Shown here: one piece after another, positions 1-12,160 of the stretch
Numbering within the stretch: position 1 is the stretch's first letter
How the letters are laid out: each line of letters begins with the position of its first letter
Assembly: GCA_004194705.1 (NCBI GenBank)
Contig: SADC01001277.1
Span: 682,001-746,000 of the forward strand
DNA length: 64,000 nucleotides
From: Ditylenchus dipsaci
Lineage: Eukaryota; Nematoda; Chromadorea; Rhabditida; Anguinidae
Direction: 5' to 3'
The notes under the pieces: generated by a model
Told to the model about the DNA's origin: nothing
Seen by the model: only the letters and a program-made list of their open reading frames with translations
Database searches by the model: none
Made by a program: the position numbers and the translations under genes

Positions 1-140
1 CTGTGAATGACTGAAGTCTTGTAGACCACATAAAAATTGAGCACAGAAATCGGGTAAATAAGGATATGTGCGCAAAGTTCAACTATAACGGCAGTGTAGA
101 TAACATAATTTAAATTATTTTCATCCAGCAAAATTTCCAT
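1..140 (-). CDS. Sre-like chemoreceptor, first exon (gene cut by window edge)
   Basis: Minus-strand reading from an ATG at 140 to the window edge gives about 46 residues: a short polar N-terminus, a first hydrophobic segment, then NFYVVYKTSVIH. The same motif, NFYLVYKTSVIH, sits at the same place in the complete paralogue at 34365-38626. Sre proteins are nematode seven-transmembrane receptors, thought to act in chemosensory neurons. The frame is open throughout, so this copy shows no break in what is visible. It is the fourth member of the minus-strand array; the rest of the gene lies to the left of the window. Family assignment is inferred from the array, not from a search. Confidence 0.7.
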   Translation of the reverse strand, partial: MEILLDENNLNYVIYTAVIVELCAHILIYPISVLNFYVVYKTSVIH

Positions 141-1070
141 TTGACGCTTTACAATTGAAGTTAGAATAAGAGTAAAATACTTAAGCTGGATACTCCATTT
201 ACATGGCTAGCATTTGTTTTATGTTTGAAAACGCGAATTAAAGCGAAAAAAGTTTTTAATTTTACTCGAAAAAGGCTTATTTGCTTTATGAATAACAAGT
301 GAGTTTACTAGTCTTTAGTTGAAGCGATTATTTTATTTTGTGTCACTTTGTCGATAATCGTTCTTCGTCGTGAAATTATAATAGTAGGTTTTTTTAATTA
401 ATACCACATGTGATTCTGAGAAGCTTAAAGATATTTAAAAATAAGGTTAGTATGCATTATTAGTACGTTTGTTTTTTGTAGAATGTATTTTGCTCGAGTA
501 TGTGCTTGCCTTATTTATTTTTGGCTTTAAAGCTTAACAAAATAATACAATTACATTAAGTTAGATTTGGTTATAATAGCATGCTTTGGAGAAAAGGAGC
601 TTTTGTGCAATGAAAAATATTTTGCAACTTATTTAACTGTATTAGTTTTTGTCAACTAATATTTTTGTTACTAAGCAAGCTTTACACTCAACTAATTTTA
701 GCTGAACAAATTTCCTGTGAAAAAAATTTGGGGTAATTAATTAAAAAAGGCATTCAATCTGCTAAATCTCGACATTTTGAGCTTTTTATTTTAATATTTT
801 TAAAGGGTTTGTTTTTAATTAAAATTTTTTGGTATGTCATAGTTTTTTCTAAGTACATAAAGGGAACATATACTTCGAACAATTTATTATGCAAGGCTTT
901 TAAGTATTTCAGCCAATTTGAAAAGTCCCTAACCTTTTATTTAAAATAAAATGAACAAGGTGAAAAAATCAATTGTTCTACCTACAAACAAACTTACGCT
1001 TCTTTTCCGTTTTCGGGACCTACTATTAGGAGACTCTCAGTAATCTATGCCTGAAAAACCTGCCTGACAA
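141..1070. other. AT-rich intergenic DNA, no gene seen
   Basis: This is the stretch 5' of the partial Sre-like gene and probably contains its promoter. No open frame, tRNA or clear repeat boundary could be recognised. Confidence 0.5.
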
Positions 1071-1185
1071 CCTAACCACCCTACCTGGCCGAATGACGAC
1101 CACACCTGGCCAGCCACCCACTCTATCTGGCCAACTAATCACTCTACCTGACCACCAGCCGCCCTAACTGGCCACCACACACAAA
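1070..1185. repeat. degenerate CTGGCCA/ACCACCCTA tandem repeat
   Basis: A short run of imperfect units built from ACCTGGCC and CCACCCTA steps stands out from the AT-rich surroundings. A poly-C run follows at about 1333-1344. Confidence 0.45.
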
Positions 1186-1373
1186 GAAAATTACAAATTG
1201 AAGAATAGGTTTCAACTTATTCTCGAAATAAAAAATATTTTATTTTATGCCACACAAAACGAAAAAAAAAGTTACCTAGCCTTGGAATGAAAGACATTAT
1301 ATGCGAGCGTTAGCCAGAATAAAAATAGAATACCCCCCCCCCCCATAAATCGGACCTTTTCAAAATCGCTGTA

Positions 1374-1614
1374 CCGTATATTCTCTAATAGAAGGCCCTC
1401 TCTAATAGAGGGCCCCTTGAAGACCTATATATCAGCCTAGAAAAAGAAATTCGCAAATCTGTTTTTCGCGTTTTCTTAGTTAGCACGAGCTTACCTGATT
1501 CCACTTTTAGAATTTGGTTGAGCACGCAAAAATCTCAAAATCGACCCAAATTTTTTCCGACTTTTTTAGGGTTGAAAAATAGAAGGCCCGGGCCTTCTAA
1601 TAGAGAATATACGG
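1374..1614. mobile_element. TA-flanked MITE, CCGTAT family
   Basis: Ends are inverted: CCGTATATTCTCTAATAGA at the left and its complement at the right, each bordered by TA (1372-1373 and 1615-1616). The interior has the block shared with sister copies: 'cctatatctcagc', 'ttgcgttttcttagtt', 'attccactttt' and 'gagcac..aaaatctcaaaatcg'. TA duplication and short inverted ends fit a Tc1/mariner-mobilised MITE. It has no coding capacity. Confidence 0.75.
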
Positions 1615-1798
1615 TAACTACCCTACCAAGCAACAAGTTTAGGCTTAGCCCTTAGACTTGGAGGTAGGCCAGCGTACGGAAGTTGTGACTTATAAATAGT
1701 TTACGCACTTTTTCTGGGGTCTAGGACATATATTTGGGTACTCTTCACTTAAGTTTTGAAAGGGAAAATTCATGGGGGGTATTCTACAGGGCTGTTCA

Positions 1799-2030
1799 CT
1801 CTTCCGGAAGATTCTTCCGGAGGGGAAGAAATTTCTTCCTCTTCCGACCGGAAGAAGGAAGAGGAAGATGGAAGAGACGAAATTTTATGGTGGAAGAGGA
1901 AGAGGAAGATGGAAGAGACGAAAATTTAGAGTGGAAGAGGAAGAGGAAGATGGAAGAGAAGAAAATTTTGAGTGGAAGAGGAAGATGGAAGAGCACAAAA
2001 TTTTGGGCGGAAGAGGAAGAGCAAATTTTT
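1799..2030. repeat. GGAAGAG purine-rich subterminal array, left
   Basis: Units such as GGAAGAGGAAGATGGAAGAG repeat, preceded by a small palindrome, GAAATTTCTTCC-type, near 1826-1845. Open frames on both strands here are low-complexity artefacts. Confidence 0.8.
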
Positions 2031-2201
2031 TCTGCATTACGCAAAATGTTTCTGTTTTTCTGCTTCTTCGTCCGGTTGTGAAATTCTGAATACCAAAATC
2101 CCGCAATTAATGGGCGAAGACATAGAAGACATTTTGACATTCTTCCCGAATATCATTCGTCCATCCCTTTCACACAATCGCCTAGTCTACCTTTTTCAGG
2201 C

Positions 2202-4631
2202 ATGGAAAATATGGAAAATCTGCAGCAAATGAAAAATTCTAACAACAACAGCGTTTCCCGAAAGCGGTCTCGAAAGGATGGACAAAGTGGGCTTTCTTCT
2301 CAACCTACTATTCCAATTTCACATCACCACCTTTTCAGGGGGACTCAGTCGTTTCATTGTTGATGGCAAGTGCTCATATAAGGACCCGAATACGCAGATG
2401 GTGTGTGGATATAGTCAAACTCCATCAAACATTGCCCGTCATTTCGCAAGAAAGCATTCAGAGTGGAAGGAAATAGAGGAAGTTAAATTAAAGGCTCAAC
2501 AGGCGATGCTTCCATTCCGGTTATCAGTAGCGGACGAACTCGTGCTCAAAGGCTTCTTACCCTGCTCTCGGCAACGTCTACACTTCAAGTTTGCTTTGTG
2601 GAGAAGGATTACTTCAAGGTAGACCCATTATTTTCCTGTAATTTGAAAATCATATCCCGTTTTCAGCAACTACTTGGAATGATTCCCGGATTTGTCATGC
2701 CCTCTCGACGCCAACTTAACGAGATGATGGAATCTGAGCTTCAGAAGATGCAGAAAAATCTTCTCCAGCTGATCAAGGACTCCCCAGGGTTGGCAATGTC
2801 AGCAGATATTGGTTCTACACGAAACAACAAGCATTCCTTCTTGCTCATCATGGCCATATCTATGACGTCAAGAAGTCTCGTCCTCTGTCGCTGGCGTTCG
2901 ACATTATCCCTCTGCGAGCCCGTCATACAGGAGTTTATATTGCGGAGGTACGCCTATATTTTTCTTTTTCCCAAGAAGTGCAGAATAAATTTCAGTGCAT
3001 TCAAAAAAGCTTGGAAACACAGGGCCTTTTGACGTCAATGGTCTCTTACTTCATCACCGATCAAGGATCTAATATGCTGCTCGCAGTTCGGTGACTCTCC
3101 AGAATTATTTTTTGGTCAACTATAATTATTCGAACCATTTCAGTACGGTGGCACAAGAAGACGAATTCACGCTTCAGCTTCAACGGGAAAACGCTTTGGA
3201 GGATGCTGATGAGGAAGAGGAAGAGGATCGAGGCATCGACATCCGCTACAATTCAGACCAGCTGGAAGATGAAGAGGGCGACGATGAAGAGAGTCTGCAG
3301 GAGGATCTGTTCGCCAAACTCCGCCACATCGATTGCAGTGCTCACAGGTTGCAAATTCCATCAAAGATGTCTACGAGAAGAAAGGAAGTGCGGTTCAGAC
3401 GTGCAAGAAGGCAATTTTTATTTTTCGCCTCCGAAAAAATGATACACTTTTTAGAGAATATTTCGTTTGGTAGGCCGGTTTCATAAATCTCATCTGGCTA
3501 CATACAAATTGGGAGAGAAGACTAAGCTTGCACTCATATTGCCCTCAGCAACCCGTTGGAACTATATCGCCATGGTGTACCGGTAGAAATTTCTATCGAA
3601 TTTCTTCAACATCGAAATAATTTTTCTCTTTTAGCCGTCTTATTGAAATTCACAAGGAAATTAATGAAGTCTGCTTCGAACTCGGCTGGGAAGAGGCAGA
3701 TGGAACTCCGTCGCGTCTCACTACTCATGATCTGCAGCACATGAGAAGCGCCATGACGATGCTCGACCTTTGATGAACTTCACCATTCGCCTACAGGAGG
3801 AGTCGAGCCCTACAATTAGCTTGCTTCTGCCTGGTCTCAATTCTATCTTGGAAGAGTACAAGGTGAACATACTGAGCACTTTCTCACCCAGGACCACTTT
3901 TTATTACATTTTTTAGAAGATTACTCCTAACGAATTGGTTAAATCACTTTCGCAGAACATACGTACTCGGTTTGCTGAGGTGTGGACGTCTTCTCTTTTC
4001 GAGGCCGCAAGTTCGTTGGACTACAGGACGTTGCCATTCATTCTCAAGGAAAAGACTGAAGCGGAGATCGGGAAGACGTTAAAAAAAATGGTATGTATTT
4101 TTCCTTCAGTCATATTTTTTACTGGTAAATTCATTTATTTACTCATTCATGTTTCAGTATTTGACTCGCTTTAGCTCAAATGAAGATGTGACGGCTGAAG
4201 ACCGAACAGATGCCCAAGAGGAAGTTGAAGAAAATGATCTATTCGGCGTTGGCTCTTCAGCATCCTGGGCACTTGAACCAGCTCCCAATTCCCTGGAGAT
4301 GGAAATAGCCGTCTATTTCGACAAAGCCAAGTCGTGGGGAATCGGCAAGAAAGGATCTACATGGAGTTTTTGGAAATTCCACGGACAACATGTAAGCATA
4401 TTAATCAGAAACTTTCTTTCGGTAATTTTTTAGAACGTTTTAGCTACCACGATTGGCAAAGTTGGCATACGACCTTCTTATCATTCCAGCAACTTCACAA
4501 GCTCCAGAGAGAGGATTCTCAAGGCTGTCTATCAATTCAGGAGGAGTCAAAGGGTGCTCATTGGCCGGTCTACTGCGAAGAAAGGTCTTGCTAGGCTTTA
4601 ACTCTATCATATTGAATGAAAGCTTATTTTG
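2202..4631 (+). CDS. hAT family transposase with BED-type zinc finger
   Basis: Cut-and-paste transposase of the hAT superfamily. A BED-like zinc finger (C-x8-C spacing with HFARKH) lies around 2370-2465. Next come the motif PSRRQLNEMMESEL (about 2700-2745), the core block HTGVYIAE (about 2920-2945), FITDQGSNMLL (about 3050-3080), and HIDCSAHRLQ (about 3328-3357). The C-terminal dimerisation block, IPATSQAPERGFSRLSI, lies near 4486-4536, with a stop at 4629-4631. Probable introns with GT...TTTCAG borders are at 2619-2666, about 2948-2995, about 3090-3142, about 3580-3634, 3862-3916, about 4089-4157 and about 4391-4432. The start at 2202 is the first ATG of a basic N-terminal region. The frame around 2490-2600 needs a shift or an extra intron, so the model is approximate there. 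It may be nearly intact, but activity is unproven. Confidence 0.82.
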
Positions 4632-4699
4632 ATTTGTTGCTGCTCTCGCTGACTGTTAAAAGGAATAAATAATAATTGTCTCATCGTTAACACTTTCTT

Positions 4700-4978
4700 G
4701 TCTTATCGAATTCTTCCGAAGAGGAAGAAATTTCTTCCTCTTCCTGGAAGAAATTTCTTCCTCTTCCTCTTCCGACCGGAAGAAGGATGAGGAAGATGGA
4801 AGAGACGAAAATTTTGGGTGGAAGAGGGATGAGGAAGAGGAAGTGACAAATATTTCGGGTGGAAGAGGGATGAGGAAGAGGAAGAAACAAAAATTTTGGT
4901 GGAAGAGGGAAGAGGAAGAGGAAGAGACGAAAATTTCGGGTGGAAGAGGATGAGGAAGAGGAAGAGCTAAACTCAATT
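4700..4978. repeat. GGAAGAG purine-rich subterminal array, right
   Basis: Same unit and same orientation as the array at 1799-2030, with variants carrying GATGAGGAAG and GGTGGAAGAG. The two arrays flank the transposase gene inside one element. Confidence 0.8.
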
Positions 4979-4998
4979 TGAACAGCCCTGGTATTCTA

Positions 4999-5860
4999 TA
5001 CTAGGGTCAAAATTTCCATGAGAAAAAATAAGAAAAAGCTGTATTATCTCTAAGTTTCTTTAATTAGGTTAAAAATAGTGCTATAGTGTTACATAAATTA
5101 ACTCTAATAATTAGAATCAAAAAGTCTAAAGTGCAAAAAATTAGAAGATCAGAACAGTTTTTATTATAAAAAATAACTTAATTTACTATCGCATATTTCT
5201 CGCTTAACCAGACTTTAACTTGTATTTAGGGTTCTTAAAAATTGATAATTTTAAAATAAAAAAAATTTATGAATGCCGTCGAGTGTCAATGATATTGAAT
5301 TAGTTGCGAAAATGTGGACAGAAGAAAATTTGAAAAAATAGCACGTGTTCACTTGCAAAATCTAAACAACAGAACTGGACTAAGAGCTCAACCTATAACA
5401 CTTTAAATCAATAAAGCTGGTTTTAATAGCATTTTCACAGTTAAAGCTTAATAAGCTTCAATGTCGTGGCTTGAAAAAACCTAAACCCATCAAGGTTGTT
5501 TCTTCTACTTCACTTCTAGTTCTGTTCTACACACTTGCACTAAATATTTTTTTGTTTAAATTAAATCATTCATACCGTTTGACGCATAATTTAGCGACTT
5601 TTCTTGTGGTTATAATAGTTTCTGCTTGGACTTAGATCAGGGCTTTCATCTCAAAATTTTTAAAATTAGTACTTTTGCTCAAAATAAGTACACTTTAGTG
5701 TATTTTGGCCAAAAATGCTACTTTATTCAGAGTCTATTGCTCTATTGATGCTAGGGTTTTTTTCAATTTTGACATGAAATAAGATTCGGAGTCTCAAAAA
5801 GTACAAATCTTATAAATAAGGAGAGATCGAAGCCCTGACTTAGATGAATTCTAGTGATTA
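4999..5860. other. AT-rich DNA without recognisable gene
   Basis: Between the hAT element and the next MITE there are only short frames and no shared repeat blocks. Nothing could be called. Confidence 0.4.
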
Positions 5861-6122
5861 CCGTATTTACTGTATTAAGTCCCCATGGGGAGTTATTTTT
5901 CAACCCTTAAAAATCGGAAAAAAAATATTTCGATTTTGATATTTTTGGGTGGTCAACCAAATTTCAAAAAGTGGAATCAGGTAAGCTCCCGGCAACTAAG
6001 AAAACGCAAAAAACAGATTTGCGAAATGTTCGCTCTAGGCTGAGATATAAGGTCCGTAGGGTGGGGACTTATTAGAGGGTGGGGAGTTATTAGAGGGTGG
6101 GGAGTTAATACAGTAAATACGG
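5861..6122. mobile_element. TA-flanked MITE, CCGTAT family
   Basis: The ends are CCGTATTTACTGTATTAA and its complement, bordered by TA at 5859-5860 and 6123-6124. The interior matches the copy at 1374-1614 in reverse. Near the right end the motif GGGGAGTTATTAGAGGGTG is repeated. Confidence 0.75.
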
Positions 6123-8388
6123 TAGTCTATGTTTGAAAATCAAAACAACAAGAGAATGCATTATTAGAAATAGGTTTGTCAATTGTGTTATGGTCATTTA
6201 ATCTATTTCTTTTGCTATTCAAGGATTTCAGATCGACAAAAAGGTGTTCGGCCAGTTAGCCATGAATTTATAGAAGTATTTTTTGAAGAAATACCCTTGT
6301 CCCAATAAACGCAGGTGTTGGTATTCCAAGTCTTTTGTGTTACTTAGTGTGCTTTCAAACGCAAAGTTTTCAATTTACAATGTTTTTTATAACAACACAA
6401 AAAACTATGATAAAAGAAGGTGATTTTCCCAAGAAGTGCGTAAAGTTTTAAAATATTCTTCTGTTTCAGTTTTATTGAGCAAAGAACTTCCGTCCATGGT
6501 TGTTGGCATGGGAAAAGTCACAGTGACTTGTGATTGCGATATGCGCTTAGCATTAAAGTGCTTTCCCCACTTAAAAGCGTTCTGTTTAAAACGGTTGCAT
6601 AGATCAGTTGATGTTCTTTTTAAAATTGGGTGACATCTAAATGAAAGGTTCAAGCTTTGTTTATGATATTTTAAAATTTACTTGATGACTGTTGTAAGGA
6701 TGCCTAGATTCGCAGCTCCTATTATAAAAAAACACAATACAAGGCAGAATTGTTTAGCTTTTACAGTCTTTAGCAGATAAGTAAATGATATAGATGTCAT
6801 AGCCGTGACAATGGTGTTCAAAAAATGCAACAAAAATGTAGGCGCTAGTTGTTTGCCAGTACGAATATTTTCGGAAAGCTAAAACACGATTTTTGTCATT
6901 AAATTCTTTCTAACAAGGAAAGTACTCCAGGTGTAATTTTGAGGATAGGAGATGTGGCGCTGCGGGAATATATCCCACCCAATAATTTAAGCTCAGGCTT
7001 TGGCTTATGTCCGTACGCTTAGGTTTAGGCTCGGCGCCTATTTATTTCTTAAAATGGCTTTCGTACAACTTTTTTTTTTCAAGAATGTTGGTTTTAGGTA
7101 CCCTGTTAAAATTTTTGGGAGGGTATATTCCAGTAGCGTCGGAGATGTTATTTTTCACAGTTTATTTTCGTTAAGATCTGTAGGTTGCGTGTAAAAGCAG
7201 TCATTCATGTACCTTGTGATCATGAAAAACTTATACAGGGTTCGGCCATAACTTTGGCTAAAGACATCATATTCTTCCAAATTTTTTTTAATTCTAGTTA
7301 CGACATAGGTAAAAACTATGTCAAAAAATATTCTTAAACTCATCAATACGTGTTTTATAATTCAACGATAAGGTGTTTGGTTGAAAATCACCAAAGCGGC
7401 GAGTGAGGCAGTATTCGAAAATTTAAAAAAACAAAATTTTTCCTTTTTTGGTTTTTTGCACTTGCTTTGAGCTCTTTTACTATTGTACTGAAGAAATCAT
7501 TTTGTTGTTTTTCGCAGTGTGTGGGACCTATCAGAGCGCGTTGCCCTCTTGAGTTCCTGATATCGATATTTCAGATCGTTGAGGGCAATATACAAAACTA
7601 GACTGGTTAAGGGAAAGTAGAGAAGGGAGAAGGTGAAAGGAAAGAGAAAGAATTGATGAAAGTTTGAAAGAAAATTTTTGATTTTTGAGCCTTACTTTTC
7701 CCCTTTGGCGATTTTTAGTTAAACATTCCATGTGGAATTATGAAACAACTTTTGATGAGTTGACAAATATTTTTAACAGAGCTTTTGCCTATGTCGTAAC
7801 TAGCACTTAAAAAAAGATTGCGAAGATCTAGCAAACATTTTGGTAGTGAAGGGTAAGTAAGTAGGATAAGTAACTTGGTTTGGTATTAAAAATAATATAA
7901 AAAGATTTAAAAAAAGCGAAAGCAAGTCATCTGTCAACGTGTTTTGCAAACTCTATGAAAAAATAAGTTCTTTAGTTCTTGAAAACACGCCCTGGGTACT
8001 TCCTTTGTAAAATTTAAATACCTGATATGATTCGGTCAGACTATGGCTCTTTTGTATGAATATTCTTCTATTGTATCTTTGCTGGTTGTACACTGTCATT
8101 GCTGATAAAATCTTAAATTTTACAAGCTTTTCAATGCGTTTCTATTTACAAGATAGCTACTAAGTTATTTTGACCAATCAGATCTTGAAACTTACAAATA
8201 TCTCAGCGAAACTTAAAAACACACTTCCAGTATAGGTTATCAAAGCTCCAATAGCTAAGCTTTGGCTAGCATCTTGTTGCATAATTTGGTCATAACCAGT
8301 CATAAATGATACACTTACCTAAATATAATAGCGTAAAGAAAACAATATTCACACGAAACATATTTTAAAGAAATGGGTGTAAGTTATT

Positions 8389-8788
8389 TCACTTGTCAAA
8401 TTATTTATTTACCCCGTCAAATCGTAATTTTTTTCTCTTGAGTATTTTTTTCACTTTTTCATAAAATTTTCATACTTTTCATACCAGAGTGTAGCCCTAG
8501 ATCTCAGCTTTGTAACAAGCTATCGACTGACTTTCTGAGATTTGAAAAAGCTGAAAAAAAGTCTTTGTATGGACTGAATTTGTTGAAAAATTTGCTCCAT
8601 ATAAAGGCTTATTTCTCCAGCTTTTTGAAATCGTAGTAAGTCAGTCAATGGCTTGTTAGAAAGCTGAAATCCAGGGCTACATTTCATTGTAAAAATAATG
8701 AAATGTAGAAAAAAATTAAAAACTTTTTGAGATAAAAACACATTTTTACGATTTGACGGGGTGAATAAATAATTTGACGGGTAAAACA
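8389..8788. repeat. 400-bp palindromic foldback element
   Basis: The left arm contains CCCCGTCAAATCGTAA and the right arm TTACGATTTGACGGGG. Inner pairs such as 'gtagccctagatctcagctt' and its relaxed complement show that the two halves pair almost end to end. It lies in the intron before exon 2 of the Sre-like pseudogene. Confidence 0.65.
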
Positions 8789-8839
8789 GTTTAAGCCTTT
8801 AAAGGGGCATACCCACGCTAATAAGAGGTGCACAGGAAC

Positions 8840-9150
8840 TCGGGTTTGAGTTTAAATAGGGTAAGGTTAAGGTAGAAATAGGGTAATGTTAAGGTTTAAA
8901 TAGGATTCAAAGTCAATTTAAACTTTAACATGACCTAATTTAAACTTTAACCTAACCTGGGAAAGTGAATAATGAGTGAAGTTAAGGTTTATTTAAAGTT
9001 TATTTAAACATTAACCTTACCCAATTTAAACTTTACAATGTCCAGTCATATTTTTCCTTCAAATTTTGAGCTTTAAATTGGGTAAAATCTTACTTTAAAT
9101 TGGGTGAAGTTTGACTTGATTTAAACTTTATTTAAGGTTTAACACCCAAT
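8840..9150. repeat. TTTAAACTTTAACCTAACC-type array
   Basis: Repeated units alternate between GGGTAAGGTTAAGG and its complement, mixed with TTTAAACTTTAA. It lies just inside the left end of the inverted-repeat element. Confidence 0.6.
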
Positions 9151-9649
9151 TTTCACTTTTTCGCATATATTTATGGGAATATGCATTTTTATCATGTTTT
9201 GATCGCTTTTGTGCCGCGCGATATAAGTTTTAGGAAAGATATAGTGTTTGGCAGTGTCCATAGTTGGGGTCAACATTTTTTTGACCCTGAAATGTTGATT
9301 GTACTATCTTAAAGGGCTATTGCTACCTGTTTTGAACTATCCCCCGTCAATTCAAATTTTTTTGCCTAATCATTGGACTTGTGTACAGATTTTTCAGCTT
9401 GGTTTGTAACCAAACAAGTCCTAAATTTTATTTTCGGTATAGTTGTGTTAGAAACCAAGTAAAAAAATCCGTACAGAAGTTTAGTGATTAGGAAAACATT
9501 TTGAAGTCCCGGCACCATGGTGCCCGGGAATTCAAATGTTTTCCTAATCACTGAACTTTTGTACGGATTTTCCAACTCGGTTTCTAACAAAACAAGGCTT
9601 AGAATTTAATTTCACGTGTATTTATGTTACAAACCAAGTTGAAAAATCC

Positions 9650-10480
9650 GGCACTACCGGAGAATACACCCCCCCCCAAATGAAATTTTGTTTAAAGTGT
9701 TCCCAAACACCTTAGAGTGTCCCCAAACACCTTCGATTTTTGGGGTAAAAAATGCGTTTCAAAGTTGTGTAAAATTGTTCAGTAGTTTCGGTAGTTTATT
9801 GTTTAGGCGTTCTGTGCTCGAGTACCTCTCGAGTTCGAGCCCGCATGGACGCTTTTTTATTTTTTTTGTTCTACTTATTTTTTGTTGTGTTTTTATCACT
9901 ACCAAATGTTCCTTGTCAGAAGCTCAAAAAAGACATTATTTTTGAGTTCTAGTCAATAAGAAAATGGAGTTTTGAGAGTACCCAAAAGTACCTATTTTGA
10001 CCGCTTTTAAAGATATTTAGGCCTGTATTGTGGTGGGAAAAAGCCAAAAATGGGCCAATTTGGTGTAAAAAAAAATGTTGAACATAGTTTTGTTGACAGG
10101 GGCCTACCGCACGAAAAAAACTCTGGTATGCGTACATTTTTTATGCATCCAGAGTCACTTTCGAGTGATTTGCCCTTCGGGGCGCAGGGGCCTGGTAGGT
10201 TAGAGATGCGCGCACTCACTTACCTTAGACATGATTCCGAGCAAGACTCTTGATCAAAAATGCATTTAGAGGCTCTTTTTGCCCAGCTCCAGTGACCAAA
10301 ACATGGTAAAGCAGGTAAAAAGTCGAAATTTCAAATGCCCAAAGCTCAATATTTTATTGTCCAGAACTCAAAAATTGTCTTTTTGAACTCCTGAGGTAAT
10401 TTTAGATCGATATAGGGTGTTTGGAAACACTTTAAAAAATTTCATTGGGGGGGAGGGGGGGTTGGTATACTCCGGTAGGG
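9650..10480. repeat. inner palindrome with interspersed CATCC-type repeat
   Basis: 'actaccggagaatacacccc' at the left pairs with 'ttggtatactccggtagggt' at the right, and 'gtgttcccaaacacc' pairs with 'ggtgtttggaaacac'. The centre (about 10080-10320) carries a block also found near 25690, 42530, 50090, 63430 and 63730. Confidence 0.55.
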
Positions 10481-10799
10481 TCAACAATCCGTACATAAGT
10501 CCAATGATTAGGAAAAAGTTTTAAATGCCCGGGCACCACCTCTTATTAGCGTGGGCGGGCCCCTTTAAGAAATCAGAGGGCATTTCCAATTAGTGGTTAT
10601 AATGTCTCAAAAATTATTTTCAATTAAAAAATTTGTTTTCTAAAGTTTTCTTTACTAAAAGTTCAAAAAAATATTTTAACAGAAAATGGGCTCCGCGACA
10701 ATTTGCTTCCGGGACAATACGACAATAATCCCTGAAATATTTTTATTTGCAATTTTGTTAAAAATTTAACAAAACAAAGTTCATAGAAGGAAAAAGGTA

Positions 10800-11480
10800 T
10801 AACGGTATCCGGACACCCTGGTGAATTGATCCCTCGGAAAGTTGATGCCCTAATGGGGTATAGGTTCGAATTCCGGTGGTGGCAAACATTTTTTCTCAAC
10901 TAGTCACAGAATAGTAAAAAAAGTCTAAAGAACCAGTAAGCCTCAGGGTGGGTAAAAAAACCGCCTAGTACCTGCCTAAACGGGTACTTACCTCTAAAAA
11001 CCAGAATTCTACATTTAGATTTAGCCGATTTTGGACTTAGCCTAAAGTAATTAGAAATCATTGTTCCTTATCCAAAATCGTGTCCTGAACACGGCTTGAT
11101 ACTGCGAGAATTCGCAGGAACCCCAGTTCTGAAAAGTTTTACGCCCAGTGGGGTATCCAGGTGGTGCGGATATTGTAATATCAAGATAATGGTACTCAAT
11201 TTATTGTATCTGAGTAGAGATGCTCAGGTATAAGTACTTACGTAGTGGTATCCGTTAGTGACACTAGTGTTTAGCTACCCAGGTAGTAATACCCAGTCGG
11301 TGTTACCCAGATGGTGGTACTCAGGTAATAATACGCTGGTAGTATATCTACCTATTTTTATATTTACCCACCCTACTAGCACACCTATTTACTCTACAGG
11401 CATACCTATCAACTCTACAGTTATACCTACCTGATCCTCTAGTATAGGTATACACCTGATTTAAAGGTATCTAACCCAGT
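10800..11480. repeat. tRNA-headed dispersed repeat, copy 1
   Basis: It opens with a degenerate tRNA-like segment containing the B-box-like GGTTCGAATTCCGG (about 10864). Then come 'cctcagggtgggta', 'tagatttagcc', and a tail of imperfect GGTAGTGGTACTCAG units. A second copy with the same order lies at about 60230-60990. A tRNA-like head plus a unique body is typical of SINE-like retroposons. Confidence 0.45.
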
Positions 11481-11489
11481 TTGTAGGTT

Positions 11490-12160
11490 TGCATTGAGAA
11501 TGAGAATGTGAAATCGCAGTCTTTGTGCTATCAAACCAGATTCCACATGTAATTTTAGGTCAGGAAAAAAGGTTTGTTTTTAATTTCGACGAATTTTTTT
11601 TGAGACATTCTGGTGAATATCTACTTCAGTCAAGCGTACCTAACCCGAAATTACGGGATTCGTAGAACGATGACCTCTCAGGTCATCGTACATACCCTGT
11701 TATAGGTGTTGTAATCAGTTAACTCGCTATTTTGATTACAATTTTGAGTCGGGAGTGAATTGTCTTGGAGCGAATTGTCCGTGTACCCAAAAATGACCTT
11801 TGAAAGGACTCCCACTAAATAAGCTACTTTACATTAAAGTATTCTGCCGCGTTTCGGTTAATGAAGCGAAGGCAAAGGTCTTTAATTGCGTTGATGACAA
11901 TGAGTTTTGCTAAGGGCTCCGAATCGTCCTTTTTAAAAGATTTGTCCTTTTTTTTGGCACCCCAAATCTTTTTTTATTTTTGAAACTTTAGTCAAAATCT
12001 TTTTTTTCGCTTCAAAATGGCAACAAGCACTGGATAAAATGACCCTTTTACTTCAAAAACAGTTTAAATGTCCTTTTTTTATCCAAATGTCTTTTTTTGA
12101 AATTTTCATTCGGAGCCCTGGTTTTGCTAGAATTCATGTCGCAGGTAAGTACGGTGAAGG
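11490..12160. other. no gene seen
   Basis: Low-complexity T-rich DNA lies just 3' of the first exon of the Sre-like pseudogene. No feature could be supported. Confidence 0.35.

Larger units (their letters stand above)
1787..4990 (+). mobile_element. complete hAT transposon with 8-bp target duplication
   Basis: The terminal inverted repeats are CAGGGCTGTTCA (1787-1798) and TGAACAGCCCTG (4979-4990). An identical 8-bp duplication, GTATTCTA, flanks them at 1779-1786 and 4991-4998. CA-starting ends and 8-bp duplications are hallmarks of the hAT superfamily, and the interior encodes a hAT transposase. Just inside each end lies a purine-rich array of GGAAGAG/GAAGATGGAAGAG units (about 1799-2030 and 4700-4978) in the same orientation. 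The exact duplication implies that this insertion has not been scrambled since it landed. Confidence 0.9.
8802..10568. mobile_element. 1.8-kb inverted-repeat element with nested palindromes
   Basis: The outer ends pair: 'aaaggggcatacccacgcta' followed by ATAAGAGGTG at the left, and CACCTCTTAT followed by TAGCGTGGGCGGGCCCCTTT at the right. Inside are a TTTAAACTTTAACCTAACC array (about 8840-9150), a palindrome around 9350-9650, and an inner palindrome at about 9650-10480. No transposase was recognised, so the superfamily is unknown. Confidence 0.55.
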
